Notes: a model not told the origin generated them from the sequence alone. A DNA stretch of 8,585 bases from Chthoniobacterales bacterium (GCA_013694945.1 JACDBM010000403.1:1-8585); one strand, 5' to 3'. Shown: positions 1 to 6,603, counted from the stretch's first letter. A program made the numbers and translations.

Positions 1-2
1 GA

Positions 3-317
3 ACCGGTCCCGCGGTCGAGTCGCAGGCTGGCTGGTACAGCAACATGCTGCACGATCGATTTTTCGGAGAATGGGTGCAGCCGAAGACCGCTCTTGCCAC
101 CGGCACGAAGATGTCGACGCTCGTGCAATTGCGCATCGAAAAGGACGGGCGCGTCTCAGAATTCACGATCGTTCGATCTTCCGGAAACGTGGTCGTGGAT
201 GAGTCGGTCGCCGCGGCCGGAAAACGCGTCACGAGAGTCGATCCTCCGCCCGCCGGGGTAGGCAGCGACGGACACTACGACGTGAAGATCAATTTCGAGC
301 TCAACGTCGAGCAGTAG
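3..317 (+). CDS. TonB C-terminal-domain protein (3' part only)
   Basis: The reading frame is open from the left edge of the window, so the gene begins outside it; an ATG at 45 is internal and unlikely to be the true start. About 104 residues are visible. They fit the TonB/TolA C-terminal fold: a strand ending LRIEKDGRVSEF, then IVRSSGNVVVDESV, a helix with basic residues, a PPP segment, and a final strand INFELN. In this family the domain binds TonB boxes of outer-membrane transporters or supplies a periplasmic scaffold; which applies here cannot be told, because the N-terminal membrane anchor is missing. The stop TAG (315-317) lies one base from the stop of the convergent ligase gene, leaving no room for a separate terminator. 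Confidence 0.8.
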   Translation, partial: TGPAVESQAGWYSNMLHDRFFGEWVQPKTALATGTKMSTLVQLRIEKDGRVSEFTIVRSSGNVVVDESVAAAGKRVTRVDPPPAGVGSDGHYDVKINFELNVEQ

Positions 318-318
318 G

Positions 319-1350
319 TCAAAGCAAGGCAAGCGACTTACCTTCGCGGCCTTCCACTTGATCGAGCTTGCATTCGCCCGGCGCTTTGTCCTGCCGCCAG
401 CGGACAATCTTTGTCCCGTGCCGAAAACGCCCGCCCGTGAAGTGATCGTAAGTCACCTCGACCACCACGCTCGGATCAACCGGCTCCCACTCGCCGCTGC
501 GCTCCGTGCTCCAACGGCTCGGCCCGCCCGGAGCGTTGCCGGTGAAACCGGGCGCCTTCTTCAAGGCGTCGAATCTCTTCGTCAGCGCGTTTCGTTCAGT
601 CGCTTTGAATGCAGAAGTAAAGCCGACGTGATGGAGCAGGCCGGCATCATCGTACAAGCCAAGCAAGAGCGAGCCGAGCACCGGTTTGCCGCTCGCGTAA
701 CGGAAACCGCCAACAACGCAATCAACCGTGCGGATCTGTTTCACCTTCACCATCGCGGTGCGTTCGCCGGAAGCGTAGGGAGCATCAAGCAGTTTCGCGA
801 TCACTCCATCGAGATCCCCGCCGACCTTTTCGAACCACTCGTTAGCCGTGAACACTTTCAGCGTAGCAGGCGAAAGCCGAATCGCCCCGTTCGTCTTCAG
901 ATGCTTGTCCGCGAATCGTTCAAGCTGCTCACGCCGATCGCGCAACGGCAATCCCATGAGCGATGCACCATCTTCGCCCGCAAGGATGTCGAACACGACC
1001 ATCATCGCGGGATGCGCCGCGGCCAGTTTTTGCACACGACTCGCGGCGGGATGAAGGCGCAACTGCAATTCGTCAAACGAAAGAGCAGCGTCGACGGGAA
1101 TCACCAGCTCCCCATCGAGCACAAACCGCTCCGCCGTGAGCCGGGCCAGCGCCGCCACCACATCCGGGAAGTAACGCGCCAATGGCTGCCCCGCTTTCGA
1201 TTGCAGGTGAACCTCGGCACCTTCGCGAAACGCGAGACACCGAAAGCCATCCCACTTCGGCTCGTACTGCCACTCGTCGCCAGACGGAATTTGATCTACA
1301 GTGCGAGCCTCCATCGGAGGAACCGGCGGCTTCAGGGCGAGCGCTTTCAC
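319..1350 (-). CDS. ligC: ATP-dependent DNA ligase, LigC type
   Basis: Seals nicks in duplex DNA using ATP through a lysyl-AMP intermediate. All nucleotidyltransferase motifs are visible in order: motif I EPKWDGFR with the adenylated Lys32, SKAGQ (51-55), DGE (79-81), motif III VVFDIL (118-123), motif IV DGVIAK (181-186) and motif V MVKVK (200-204). An OB-fold domain follows from about residue 208 to the end. At 343 aa it matches stand-alone LigC proteins and lacks the primase and phosphoesterase domains of LigD. No Ku or LigD gene is in the window. The start is GTG (1350-1348). It overlaps the TGA of the upstream gene as GTGA, and the start MKALALKPPVPPMEA places Lys32 at the usual distance. 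LigC is associated with base-excision and backup end-joining repair in mycobacteria; the role here is inferred. Confidence 0.92.
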   Translation of the reverse strand: MKALALKPPVPPMEARTVDQIPSGDEWQYEPKWDGFRCLAFREGAEVHLQSKAGQPLARYFPDVVAALARLTAERFVLDGELVIPVDAALSFDELQLRLHPAASRVQKLAAAHPAMMVVFDILAGEDGASLMGLPLRDRREQLERFADKHLKTNGAIRLSPATLKVFTANEWFEKVGGDLDGVIAKLLDAPYASGERTAMVKVKQIRTVDCVVGGFRYASGKPVLGSLLLGLYDDAGLLHHVGFTSAFKATERNALTKRFDALKKAPGFTGNAPGGPSRWSTERSGEWEPVDPSVVVEVTYDHFTGGRFRHGTKIVRWRQDKAPGECKLDQVEGREGKSLALL

Positions 1351-1997
1351 TTCGTGTATCTTCGCGGCTCAAGCTTCGGCGGCCGCTTTCCTTTCCTCAT
1401 GGCGCCGCGCACCGGAATGTAATTCAGCTCACAGCGATCCACTGCACAGCGGAGCAAAAGCCCGCCGCGACTCATGTCGCCGCGGCCGACGAAGTCTGCC
1501 GGAAAGAGCAGACGATCGCTAAAATTTTTCAGGAGAACATCGACATACTTGCCGGTGGCGATGCTGCCGAGCAGGACGATTTTACTCTCGACCGGAAGTT
1601 GCTTCGCGAGCTTGCGAACATCACGCTCAAGCGGCTTCCGATAGCGCGGATCGTCCTCATCGATATCGACCTCGGCGAACGCGCACAAGTCAGCCAGCCC
1701 GATGGGCGAATCGACGTCCAGCAAGCCGCGATTGGGCGTGATCACAAGGACGCCACTGCGTCCGTCCGTCATTTGAGGCGCGAACGCTTTCGCGTAGGCA
1801 AGTTTTCCCCGAAAGTAGAGCCCGCTCAGAAAGCTGAATACTTCACCAAGCGTCGGCCGGTCAACGCTGCGCAGCCGGCGCGCGAGCTCGAACTGGGCTC
1901 GTTCGCTCATGATCATCTGCGCGCGGAGCCCACCCGCGTATGCCGGCGAGAGAAGGAAGATGCGACTCGCTCCGGGCTCCCTCATGCTCCTCCTCAT
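1347..1997 (-). CDS. Conserved-looking protein of unknown function, coupled to LigC
   Basis: I do not recognise a named function. The 216-aa product is soluble, with no signal peptide or membrane segment. Motif-like stretches are RIFLLSPA (12-19), GEVFSFLSGLYFRGKLAYA (51-69), VLVITPNRGLL (83-93), AEVDIDEDDPRYRKPLERD (108-126), LLGSIATGKYVDVLL (142-156) and PADFVGRGDMSRGGLLLR (166-183). The density of Gly, aromatic and charged motifs suggests an enzyme or nucleic-acid-related fold. The pattern of SGLYFRGKLAYA followed by TPNRGLL faintly recalls the DUF6884-like layout, but that is only an impression. The start is uncertain: ATG 1997 has AGGAG one base upstream, and ATG 1985 (MREPGAS) has AGGAGG three bases upstream; both sit in a purine-rich repeat. 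The stop TGA overlaps the ligC GTG, so a role alongside the ligase in DNA repair is a reasonable inference. Confidence 0.85.
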   Translation of the reverse strand: MRRSMREPGASRIFLLSPAYAGGLRAQMIMSERAQFELARRLRSVDRPTLGEVFSFLSGLYFRGKLAYAKAFAPQMTDGRSGVLVITPNRGLLDVDSPIGLADLCAFAEVDIDEDDPRYRKPLERDVRKLAKQLPVESKIVLLGSIATGKYVDVLLKNFSDRLLFPADFVGRGDMSRGGLLLRCAVDRCELNYIPVRGAMRKGKRPPKLEPRRYTK

Positions 1998-2090
1998 GCT
2001 CCTGATCTCAATCCTGATCTTGATCTTCTCTGCGAGCGCGAAGCCGGAGTGATCAAGGGCATGATCAAGAGATCAAGAGCAGGACGACTG
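1981..2090. repeat. Degenerate hexamer-like purine/pyrimidine repeat with inverted arms
   Basis: Read on the minus strand, 2030-1981 is a run of six-base units such as ATCAAG, ATCAGG, ATTGAG, ATCAGG, AGCATG, AGGAGG, AGCATG. On the plus strand 2051-2084 shows the same kind of units (GATCAA, GGGCAT, GATCAA, GAGATC, AAGAGC). The two arms therefore face each other. The best pairing is TCCTGATCTTGATCT (2012-2026) with AGATCAAGAGCAGGA (2070-2084), complementary at 14 of 15 positions around a 43-base loop. The element fills the gap between the HxlR stop and the start of the 216-aa gene and extends into that gene's first codons. It could act as an mRNA hairpin, or simply be a low-complexity tract. 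Confidence 0.7.
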
Positions 2091-2095
2091 TTCCT

Positions 2096-2488
2096 TTACA
2101 CGCCGGCGCCAGACGCAGGAGTTTGCCTCCCGGCTCCCTGCCGGTGCGCTTCCATTTCCGTGAGATGTTTTTCCGTCCAGCGACAGAGCCCCTGAAGCGG
2201 CTCGATTAATGTCCGTCCGAGGGGCGTCAGCGCGTATTCCACTTTCGGCGAAGCGACCGGATAGACCTTTCGGCGTACGAGGCCGTCGCGTTCCAAACTC
2301 CGCAGTGTTTGCGTGAGCATCTTCTGAGAGATATCGCCGATTTCCCGCTTCAACTCGGAGTAGCGCAGCGTCCCCCGCGCCAGCACTTGAATGATCAATG
2401 CTGTCCATTTGTCGGCGATCCGATCCAGGACAACGCGCGAAGGGCACCCCGGGCTCAGGACTGAGTAGGTCGCGCCGCTTTTCGCCAT
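2096..2488 (-). CDS. HxlR-family winged helix-turn-helix transcriptional regulator
   Basis: DNA-binding regulator of the HxlR/YodB family, acting as a dimer. The 130-aa length is usual. Family hallmarks in order are GCPSR (14-18), the DKWTALII helix (about 26-33), LRYSELKREIGDISQKMLTQ covering the first wing helix and recognition helix (about 41-60), LRSLERDGLVRR (about 61-72), the wing with VEYALTPLG, and a dimerising C-terminal helix containing LCRWTEKH. Cys15 lies where several members (YodB, HypR) carry the redox- or electrophile-sensing cysteine, so such sensing is possible but not shown. It is divergent from purD. It reads in the same direction as the unknown gene and ligC, about 98 bases upstream, and could head that operon. 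Its ligand and targets cannot be read from the sequence. Confidence 0.94.
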   Translation of the reverse strand: MAKSGATYSVLSPGCPSRVVLDRIADKWTALIIQVLARGTLRYSELKREIGDISQKMLTQTLRSLERDGLVRRKVYPVASPKVEYALTPLGRTLIEPLQGLCRWTEKHLTEMEAHRQGAGRQTPASGAGV

Positions 2489-2599
2489 ACCATCTTTCTA
2501 GGACGAATGCCGCCCGGAGCAAGTAAGCGGCCGACTCGCAGCTTGCGTTTCACAGGGCCGTGTCACAACCTCCCGATCTGTGATGCCCCCGCTTTCGTC
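2489..2599. promoter_or_regulatory. Divergent intergenic region between HxlR gene and purD
   Basis: These 111 bases separate the start of the HxlR gene (minus) from the probable GTG start of purD (plus), so they should hold both promoters. HxlR regulators often control their own or a divergent gene. A near-palindrome, ACAGGGCCGTGT (2552-2563), matches its reverse complement at 10 of 12 positions and could be an operator; the statistical support is weak. I see no convincing -35/-10 pair and no clear Shine-Dalgarno sequence in front of either start. Confidence 0.35.
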
Positions 2600-3886
2600 G
2601 TGAAAATTCTGATTGTCGGCAGTGGCGGACGGGAACACGCGTTGGCTTGGAAGTTAAGCCAATCTCCGCGCGCCGAGCGCATCTTTTGCGCGCCGGGAAA
2701 CGCCGGGACCGAGCTGATCGGCGAGAATATCGCACTGGCGGCGAATGACCTGGAGGGGCTGGCTGCCTTTGCAAAAGAGAATCGCATCGGCCTGACGGTG
2801 ATTGGTCCGGATGATCCGCTCGCCGCTGGGATTGTGGATCTGTTCGACGCGAAAGGCTTGCGCGTGTTTGGGCCGCGGATGTCGGCTGCGCGGCTGGAGT
2901 CGTCTAAGATTTTCGCGAAAGAGATGATGCGCAAATTCCGCATCCCCACGGCCCTGGCGGGGTCGTTTGATCGCAGCGAGCAGGCGCTTCAATTCTGCAA
3001 GCGGCTGCAATTTCCGATGGTGATCAAGGCGGACGGGCTCGCGCTCGGGAAAGGCGTGGTGATCGCGCAAAGCTGTGATGAGGCGATTGACGCGATCGAC
3101 GCGATGATGAACCAGGGCCGGTTCGGGGAAGCGGGCCGCCGCATTGTCGTGGAGGAATTCTTGCGCGGAACGGAATGCTCCTTGCATGTTCTCGTGAGCG
3201 GAAGGCGTTACTGCCTGCTCGCCACCGCGCGCGACCACAAGCGTGCGGGCGATGGCGATATCGGACCGAACACCGGCGGCATGGGCGCGGTGAGCCCGGC
3301 CGACAATTGGAATGCGGAAGCGGAGGCGAGATTCCATCGCGAAGTGATGTGGCCATTAGTCGATGGCCTGGCCGAAGGTGGAACGGATTTCCGCGGTCTG
3401 CTTTTCCCCGGCTTGATGATGACAGCAGAAGGTCCGCGCGTTTTGGAATTCAACTGCCGTTTCGGTGATCCCGAGACGCAGGCGATCCTGCCGCGGCTGC
3501 GCTCTGATTTGCTTACACTGCTGGAGGCAACTGCCGACGGAAAGCTGGACGACTGCGCGCTCACGTGGGATCCGCGTGCGGCCGTCACGGTCGTGATGGC
3601 AAGCGGTGGCTATCCGGGAAAATACGAAACGGGAAGACCAATCCGCGGTTTGGATTCCTGCGTCGCTCTTGCTGACGTCTATGTCTTTCATGCGGGAACA
3701 CGCCGCGAGAGAGGCGAAATCGTGACCGCGGGCGGGCGCGTGCTCGCGATTACGGCCCTGGGTGAAACGGCGTCCCGCGCTCGCGCACGGGCCTACGAGG
3801 CCGTCGCACAGATTCAATTCGAGGGCGCACATTACCGGCGGGATATTGCCCTTCCGCTGGTTAGGGCTAACGTCGCTGCCCACTGA
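2600..3886 (+). CDS. purD: Phosphoribosylamine-glycine ligase (GAR synthetase)
   Basis: Joins phosphoribosylamine and glycine with ATP, an early step of purine synthesis in the cytoplasm. From the GTG at 2600 the protein has 428 residues, the usual PurD length. It begins MKILIVGSGGREHA, the family N-terminus (GSGGREHA at 7-14). ATP-grasp features follow: KADGLALGKG (143-152), the RDHKRAGDGD stretch leading to GPNTGGMGA (222-230), and FNCRFGDPET (284-293) with metal and substrate ligands; the C-terminal domain runs to the end. The frame stays open upstream to ATG 2507, but those 31 extra residues look unlike PurD. No clear ribosome site precedes the GTG, so initiation may be leaderless or weak. 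The stop TGA (3884-3886) shares its last base with the next ATG, indicating coupling to the S41-like gene. Confidence 0.97.
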   Translation: MKILIVGSGGREHALAWKLSQSPRAERIFCAPGNAGTELIGENIALAANDLEGLAAFAKENRIGLTVIGPDDPLAAGIVDLFDAKGLRVFGPRMSAARLESSKIFAKEMMRKFRIPTALAGSFDRSEQALQFCKRLQFPMVIKADGLALGKGVVIAQSCDEAIDAIDAMMNQGRFGEAGRRIVVEEFLRGTECSLHVLVSGRRYCLLATARDHKRAGDGDIGPNTGGMGAVSPADNWNAEAEARFHREVMWPLVDGLAEGGTDFRGLLFPGLMMTAEGPRVLEFNCRFGDPETQAILPRLRSDLLTLLEATADGKLDDCALTWDPRAAVTVVMASGGYPGKYETGRPIRGLDSCVALADVYVFHAGTRRERGEIVTAGGRVLAITALGETASRARARAYEAVAQIQFEGAHYRRDIALPLVRANVAAH

Positions 3887-4986
3887 TGTTACGGCTCGTA
3901 GTCTTCTTCACCTTGTTCAGCGCCGGGCCGATTCTCCAGGCCCAAACTCCAGCACGCGCGCCGTCCCCGACGCCTGCGGCCACACCGAGCGCAACGCCCG
4001 CCGCGACTCCGGCGACGCAGGCGCTCATCAACTCGCTAGGTTCAGAAGATTTGGAGCAAGCCATCCAGCTCCTGAAAAGCAACTTCATCAATCCGGATGC
4101 GCTGAATGAGACCGAACTGAATCGCGCACTTCTTTCCGGCGTGCTGGCTCGTCTTGGCCGCGGCGCCATGATTCTTCCGGAGCAGGCGTCCAGACCGTCG
4201 GAGATGACGAGCAAGTTCTTTGGCGAAGTGCTCGATGGACATATCGGTTACCTGCGGCTCGGCGCGCTGGACGCCGCGAACCTGCAGGCAATGGACGCGC
4301 AACTTCAAACCTTCGTCGCGAAGAAAGTGGATGCAGCCGTGATTGATTTGCGCGCCAGCGGCGGGACAAACGATTTTGCGCTGGCGGCTGAGTTTGCGAA
4401 GCGTTTCACGACGAAGGGCAAATTGCTCTTCACCTTGCGCAAGCCGACGGCGAACCAGGAGCGCGCCTTTACCGCCGATCGTGACCCGGCCTTTCAAGGT
4501 TTGATGATTGTGCTGGCAGATGGCGAGACCTCAGGCCCGGCGGAAGCAATCGCGGGAGCGCTCCGCCTTCACAGCAAAGCGCTGATCATTGGTCAGCCAA
4601 CGGCCGGAGAGGCGGTGGAATATTCCGATCTGCCGCTGAACGGAGGAACAATTTTGCGCGTGGGCGTCGCGGAAACTGTCCTGCCGGAAGGTCGCGCTCT
4701 GTTTCCCGGAGGACTACAGCCTGATGTTCCCGTCGAGATGCCGGTGGCTGAGAAGCGGGTCGTGTTTCAGCAAAGCCTGGAGAAGGGGATGAGCCAGTTC
4801 ATTTACGAAAACGAGCGCCCGCATCTGAATGAAGCGGCGTTGCTCGCAGGCAAGAACCCCGAGATTGAAGCCATGGAGACGGCGCAGCGCCGCATGCGAG
4901 GGAACGAGAAGCCGACAACGCGCGACCCGGTGCTTCAACGCGCGGTAGATGTGGTAACTTCGCTCGCGATCTATCAGCATCGATAA
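3886..4986 (+). CDS. Secreted S41 (tail-specific protease) fold protein, probably catalytically inactive
   Basis: An N-terminal signal peptide (about 1-19, ending LQAQ) is followed by an Ala/Pro/Thr-rich linker (about 21-44), so export to the periplasm or cell surface is expected. The rest matches the S41 (CtpA/Prc) core: GHIGYLRLGAL, then VDAAVIDLRASGGTNDFALA, LMIVLADGETSGPAEAIAGAL, ALIIGQPTAGEAVEY and the late GGLQPDVPVE. There is no recognisable PDZ domain, which is unusual for bacterial processing proteases. In Prc the nucleophile and general base are a Ser and a Lys 25 residues apart (SASASE and TFGKG motifs). The aligned residues here are Gly217 and Glu242, also 25 apart, so the dyad seems lost; Ser216 is one position off. 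A binding or scaffold role is inferred. It follows purD with a one-base overlap. Confidence 0.85.
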   Translation: MLRLVVFFTLFSAGPILQAQTPARAPSPTPAATPSATPAATPATQALINSLGSEDLEQAIQLLKSNFINPDALNETELNRALLSGVLARLGRGAMILPEQASRPSEMTSKFFGEVLDGHIGYLRLGALDAANLQAMDAQLQTFVAKKVDAAVIDLRASGGTNDFALAAEFAKRFTTKGKLLFTLRKPTANQERAFTADRDPAFQGLMIVLADGETSGPAEAIAGALRLHSKALIIGQPTAGEAVEYSDLPLNGGTILRVGVAETVLPEGRALFPGGLQPDVPVEMPVAEKRVVFQQSLEKGMSQFIYENERPHLNEAALLAGKNPEIEAMETAQRRMRGNEKPTTRDPVLQRAVDVVTSLAIYQHR

Positions 4987-4991
4987 TTCAG

Positions 4992-5048
4992 ATGGCGGTG
5001 CGTGTTGGCAAAGCTGAGGTGAAAATCGAGGTGGAGGCGAAGGAATGA
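4992..5048 (+). CDS. Possible 18-codon leader micro-ORF upstream of rnc
   Basis: ATG at 4992 opens an 18-residue frame, MAVRVGKAEVKIEVEAKE, whose TGA (5046-5048) overlaps the rnc start codon as ATGA. It begins five bases after the stop of the S41-like gene. Alternating charged and hydrophobic residues are seen but no known motif. There is no Shine-Dalgarno sequence before ATG 4992, so translation would depend on re-initiation from the upstream gene. It may be a coupling device for rnc or simply chance. Confidence 0.3.
   Translation: MAVRVGKAEVKIEVEAKE
5033..5037 (+). promoter_or_regulatory. Ribosome binding site of rnc
   Basis: GGAGG lies seven bases before the ATG at 5045, an ideal Shine-Dalgarno position. 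It supports that codon as the rnc start and shows that rnc can initiate on its own even if the preceding micro-ORF is not translated. Confidence 0.8.
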
Positions 5049-5791
5049 ACCCACTCGAAAAACGGATCGGTCACAAATTCCGGAATTCACTCCTGCTCGC
5101 AGAAGCGCTGACGCATCCGAGCCTCGGCCATGAAACGCAGCGGCATCATTTCGACAACCAGCGGCTCGAGTTTCTCGGCGATGCCGTGCTCCAACTCGTC
5201 ATCACGGAGCATCTCTACACAATTTTTCCAAGGGAGGCGGAAGGAAAGCTGACCAAGCTTCGCTCTCGCCTGGTTTCACGCGAAGCTCTGCGGGCGCACG
5301 CCGCGAAGCTCGAGCTCGGGCACTTCCTGATGATGGGCCGGGGCGAAGAGGCCTGCGGAGGGCGCGAACGAACTTCGACCCTGGCGGATGCGTTCGAAGC
5401 GCTGCTCGGCGCCATTTATCTCGATACCAATCTCGAGACCGCGCGCCGCTTTGTCCTGACGCTCGCTGCATCCGATCTCGCGCAACTCGAGTTGGAGCCA
5501 ATCGACATCAACCCGAAGGGCCATCTCCAGGAAACACTCCAGGCGATCTCACCGCGCAGTCCGGTTTACGAGCTACTTTCCGAAAGCGGCCGCGAGCACG
5601 AAAAGACATTCGTTGTGCGGGTCGTCTGGGAAGGCGTGGCGCTCGGTGAAGGAGTGGGCCGGAGTAAAAAACAGGCGGAGACAGCCGCAGCCCTCGAAGC
5701 GATGCGGGAAAAACGCTGGGAAGGGGAAACGACGTTCGAATGCATTCAGGCGAACCAGGCCGCGAGCGCGGAGAGCGCACCGCCTCCTTAG
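5045..5791 (+). CDS. rnc: Ribonuclease III
   Basis: Cleaves double-stranded RNA in rRNA precursor processing and mRNA turnover; it works as a homodimer. The 248-aa protein has the RNase III domain (about 1-150) with the signature NQRLEFLGDAVL. Glu42 and Asp46 there, together with Asp115 and Glu118 in LADAFEALLGAIYLD, form the magnesium-binding catalytic set. The first Glu of the common NERLEF version is Gln39 here, a position outside the catalytic four. A double-stranded-RNA-binding domain follows (about 159-225, GHLQETLQ to KKQAETAAALEAM). A short low-complexity tail ends in APPP. A good ribosome site sits seven bases before the ATG. The stop TAG interlocks with the stop of convergent thiD. 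The gene may be cotranscribed with purD and the S41-like gene. Confidence 0.98.
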   Translation: MNPLEKRIGHKFRNSLLLAEALTHPSLGHETQRHHFDNQRLEFLGDAVLQLVITEHLYTIFPREAEGKLTKLRSRLVSREALRAHAAKLELGHFLMMGRGEEACGGRERTSTLADAFEALLGAIYLDTNLETARRFVLTLAASDLAQLELEPIDINPKGHLQETLQAISPRSPVYELLSESGREHEKTFVVRVVWEGVALGEGVGRSKKQAETAAALEAMREKRWEGETTFECIQANQAASAESAPPP

Positions 5792-6603
5792 CCCGCGTCG
5801 GCTGAGTGGTTGAGCGCATGCAGAGTCGAACCGCCCGCGAAGCTCCAACTGAAGTGCTGTGCGATTGTCGCGCTCACGAAGCGCTTGGCGCGGGCGATGG
5901 AGTCTTCCAGAGCCGTCCCGGAAGCGAGCCCAGCTGCAATTGCGGCGGAGTAGGTGCAGCCCGTCCCATGCGTGTAAACGCCGCGCGAGAAGGGCGCGCG
6001 GAATTCGCGCACTGCATCAGAAGTGAAGAGCAGGTCAATCGCTTCATCGCCTCCGAGATGTCCTCCTTTGAGCAATATCGGCACGCGGTATTTCTCCACC
6101 AATTGTTGGCCCGCGGCGCGCATGGTGGTGAGATCTGGAATTGGCTCGCCCAGAAGTGTGGCGGCTTCATCGAGATTCGGCGTCAGAAGTGCAGCAAGCG
6201 GGAAAAGCTCACGCTCGTAAATCTCGATCGCCTCTTTCCGCAGCAGCAGGTCACCACTGCTCGCCACCATCACGGGATCAATCACGAGCGGGACCTCGCG
6301 CCTCCCGCGCAGAGACGTGGCGAGGCGAGCGACGATCTCTCCTGAATAGAGCAGGCCAGTCTTTATCGCACCAACCGGGAAGCTCTCGAGCAGCAGATTC
6401 ACCTGCTCGATCACCAGATCAGCATCGACTGCCTCGATGCGTTGCACCTGACCGGGTATTTCTGCAACGACGCACGTCAGCGCGGTTAATCCGTAAACGC
6501 CCAGCGCGCTGAAAGTTTTCAGGTCTGCCTGCGCCCCTGCACCCGCACTGCTGTCCGAGCCGGCAACAGTGAGCACGACCGGAAGCTCACCTCGCGCCGG
6601 CAT
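5788..6603 (-). CDS. thiD: Hydroxymethylpyrimidine/phosphomethylpyrimidine kinase
   Basis: Phosphorylates HMP and HMP-P to HMP-PP, the pyrimidine half of thiamine, using ATP. The 271-aa protein is a ribokinase-fold enzyme of usual ThiD length. Motifs in order are VLTVAGSDSSAGAGAQAD (10-27) for HMP binding, VIDPVMVASSGD, LLTPNLDEAATL, ILLKGGH and HGTGCTYSAAIAAGLA, with the conserved Cys216 in the GTGC anion-hole motif. The first residues are few, so the ATG at 6603 fits, though the ribosome site is poor. The start is 26 bases after the ferredoxin stop on the same strand, so the two are probably cotranscribed. No other thiamine gene and no THI-box-like element is visible, so regulation cannot be inferred. 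The stop TAA overlaps the rnc stop. Confidence 0.97.
   Translation of the reverse strand: MPARGELPVVLTVAGSDSSAGAGAQADLKTFSALGVYGLTALTCVVAEIPGQVQRIEAVDADLVIEQVNLLLESFPVGAIKTGLLYSGEIVARLATSLRGRREVPLVIDPVMVASSGDLLLRKEAIEIYERELFPLAALLTPNLDEAATLLGEPIPDLTTMRAAGQQLVEKYRVPILLKGGHLGGDEAIDLLFTSDAVREFRAPFSRGVYTHGTGCTYSAAIAAGLASGTALEDSIARAKRFVSATIAQHFSWSFAGGSTLHALNHSADAG

Noticed and set aside
358..1422. Long plus-strand open frame (354 codons) across the ligase gene
   Set aside because: It lies antisense to ligC, which has all ligase motifs. The translated product is Arg/His-rich without any domain, as expected of a shadow frame in GC-rich DNA.
1182..2195. Plus-strand open frame of 337 codons across three minus-strand genes
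   Set aside because: It spans parts of ligC, the 216-aa gene, the repeat and the HxlR gene, and shows no protein family features.
2507..2599. Upstream extension of PurD to ATG 2507
   Set aside because: The 31 extra residues are not PurD-like, and the family N-terminus begins exactly at the GTG at 2600.
3860..3871. Short hairpin GTTAG-GG-CTAAC near the end of purD as a terminator
   Set aside because: The stem is only five pairs with a two-base loop, there is no following T-run, and it lies inside the coding region just before a coupled gene.
3958..4020. Pro/Thr/Ala codon run as a tandem DNA repeat or frameshift
   Set aside because: It keeps the frame and encodes a typical linker after a signal peptide, so no separate repeat element is needed.
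5081..5092. Gln in place of the first Glu of the RNase III signature region as a sign of inactivity
   Set aside because: The four metal-binding residues (Glu42, Asp46, Asp115, Glu118) are intact; position 39 is not one of them, so the enzyme should be active.
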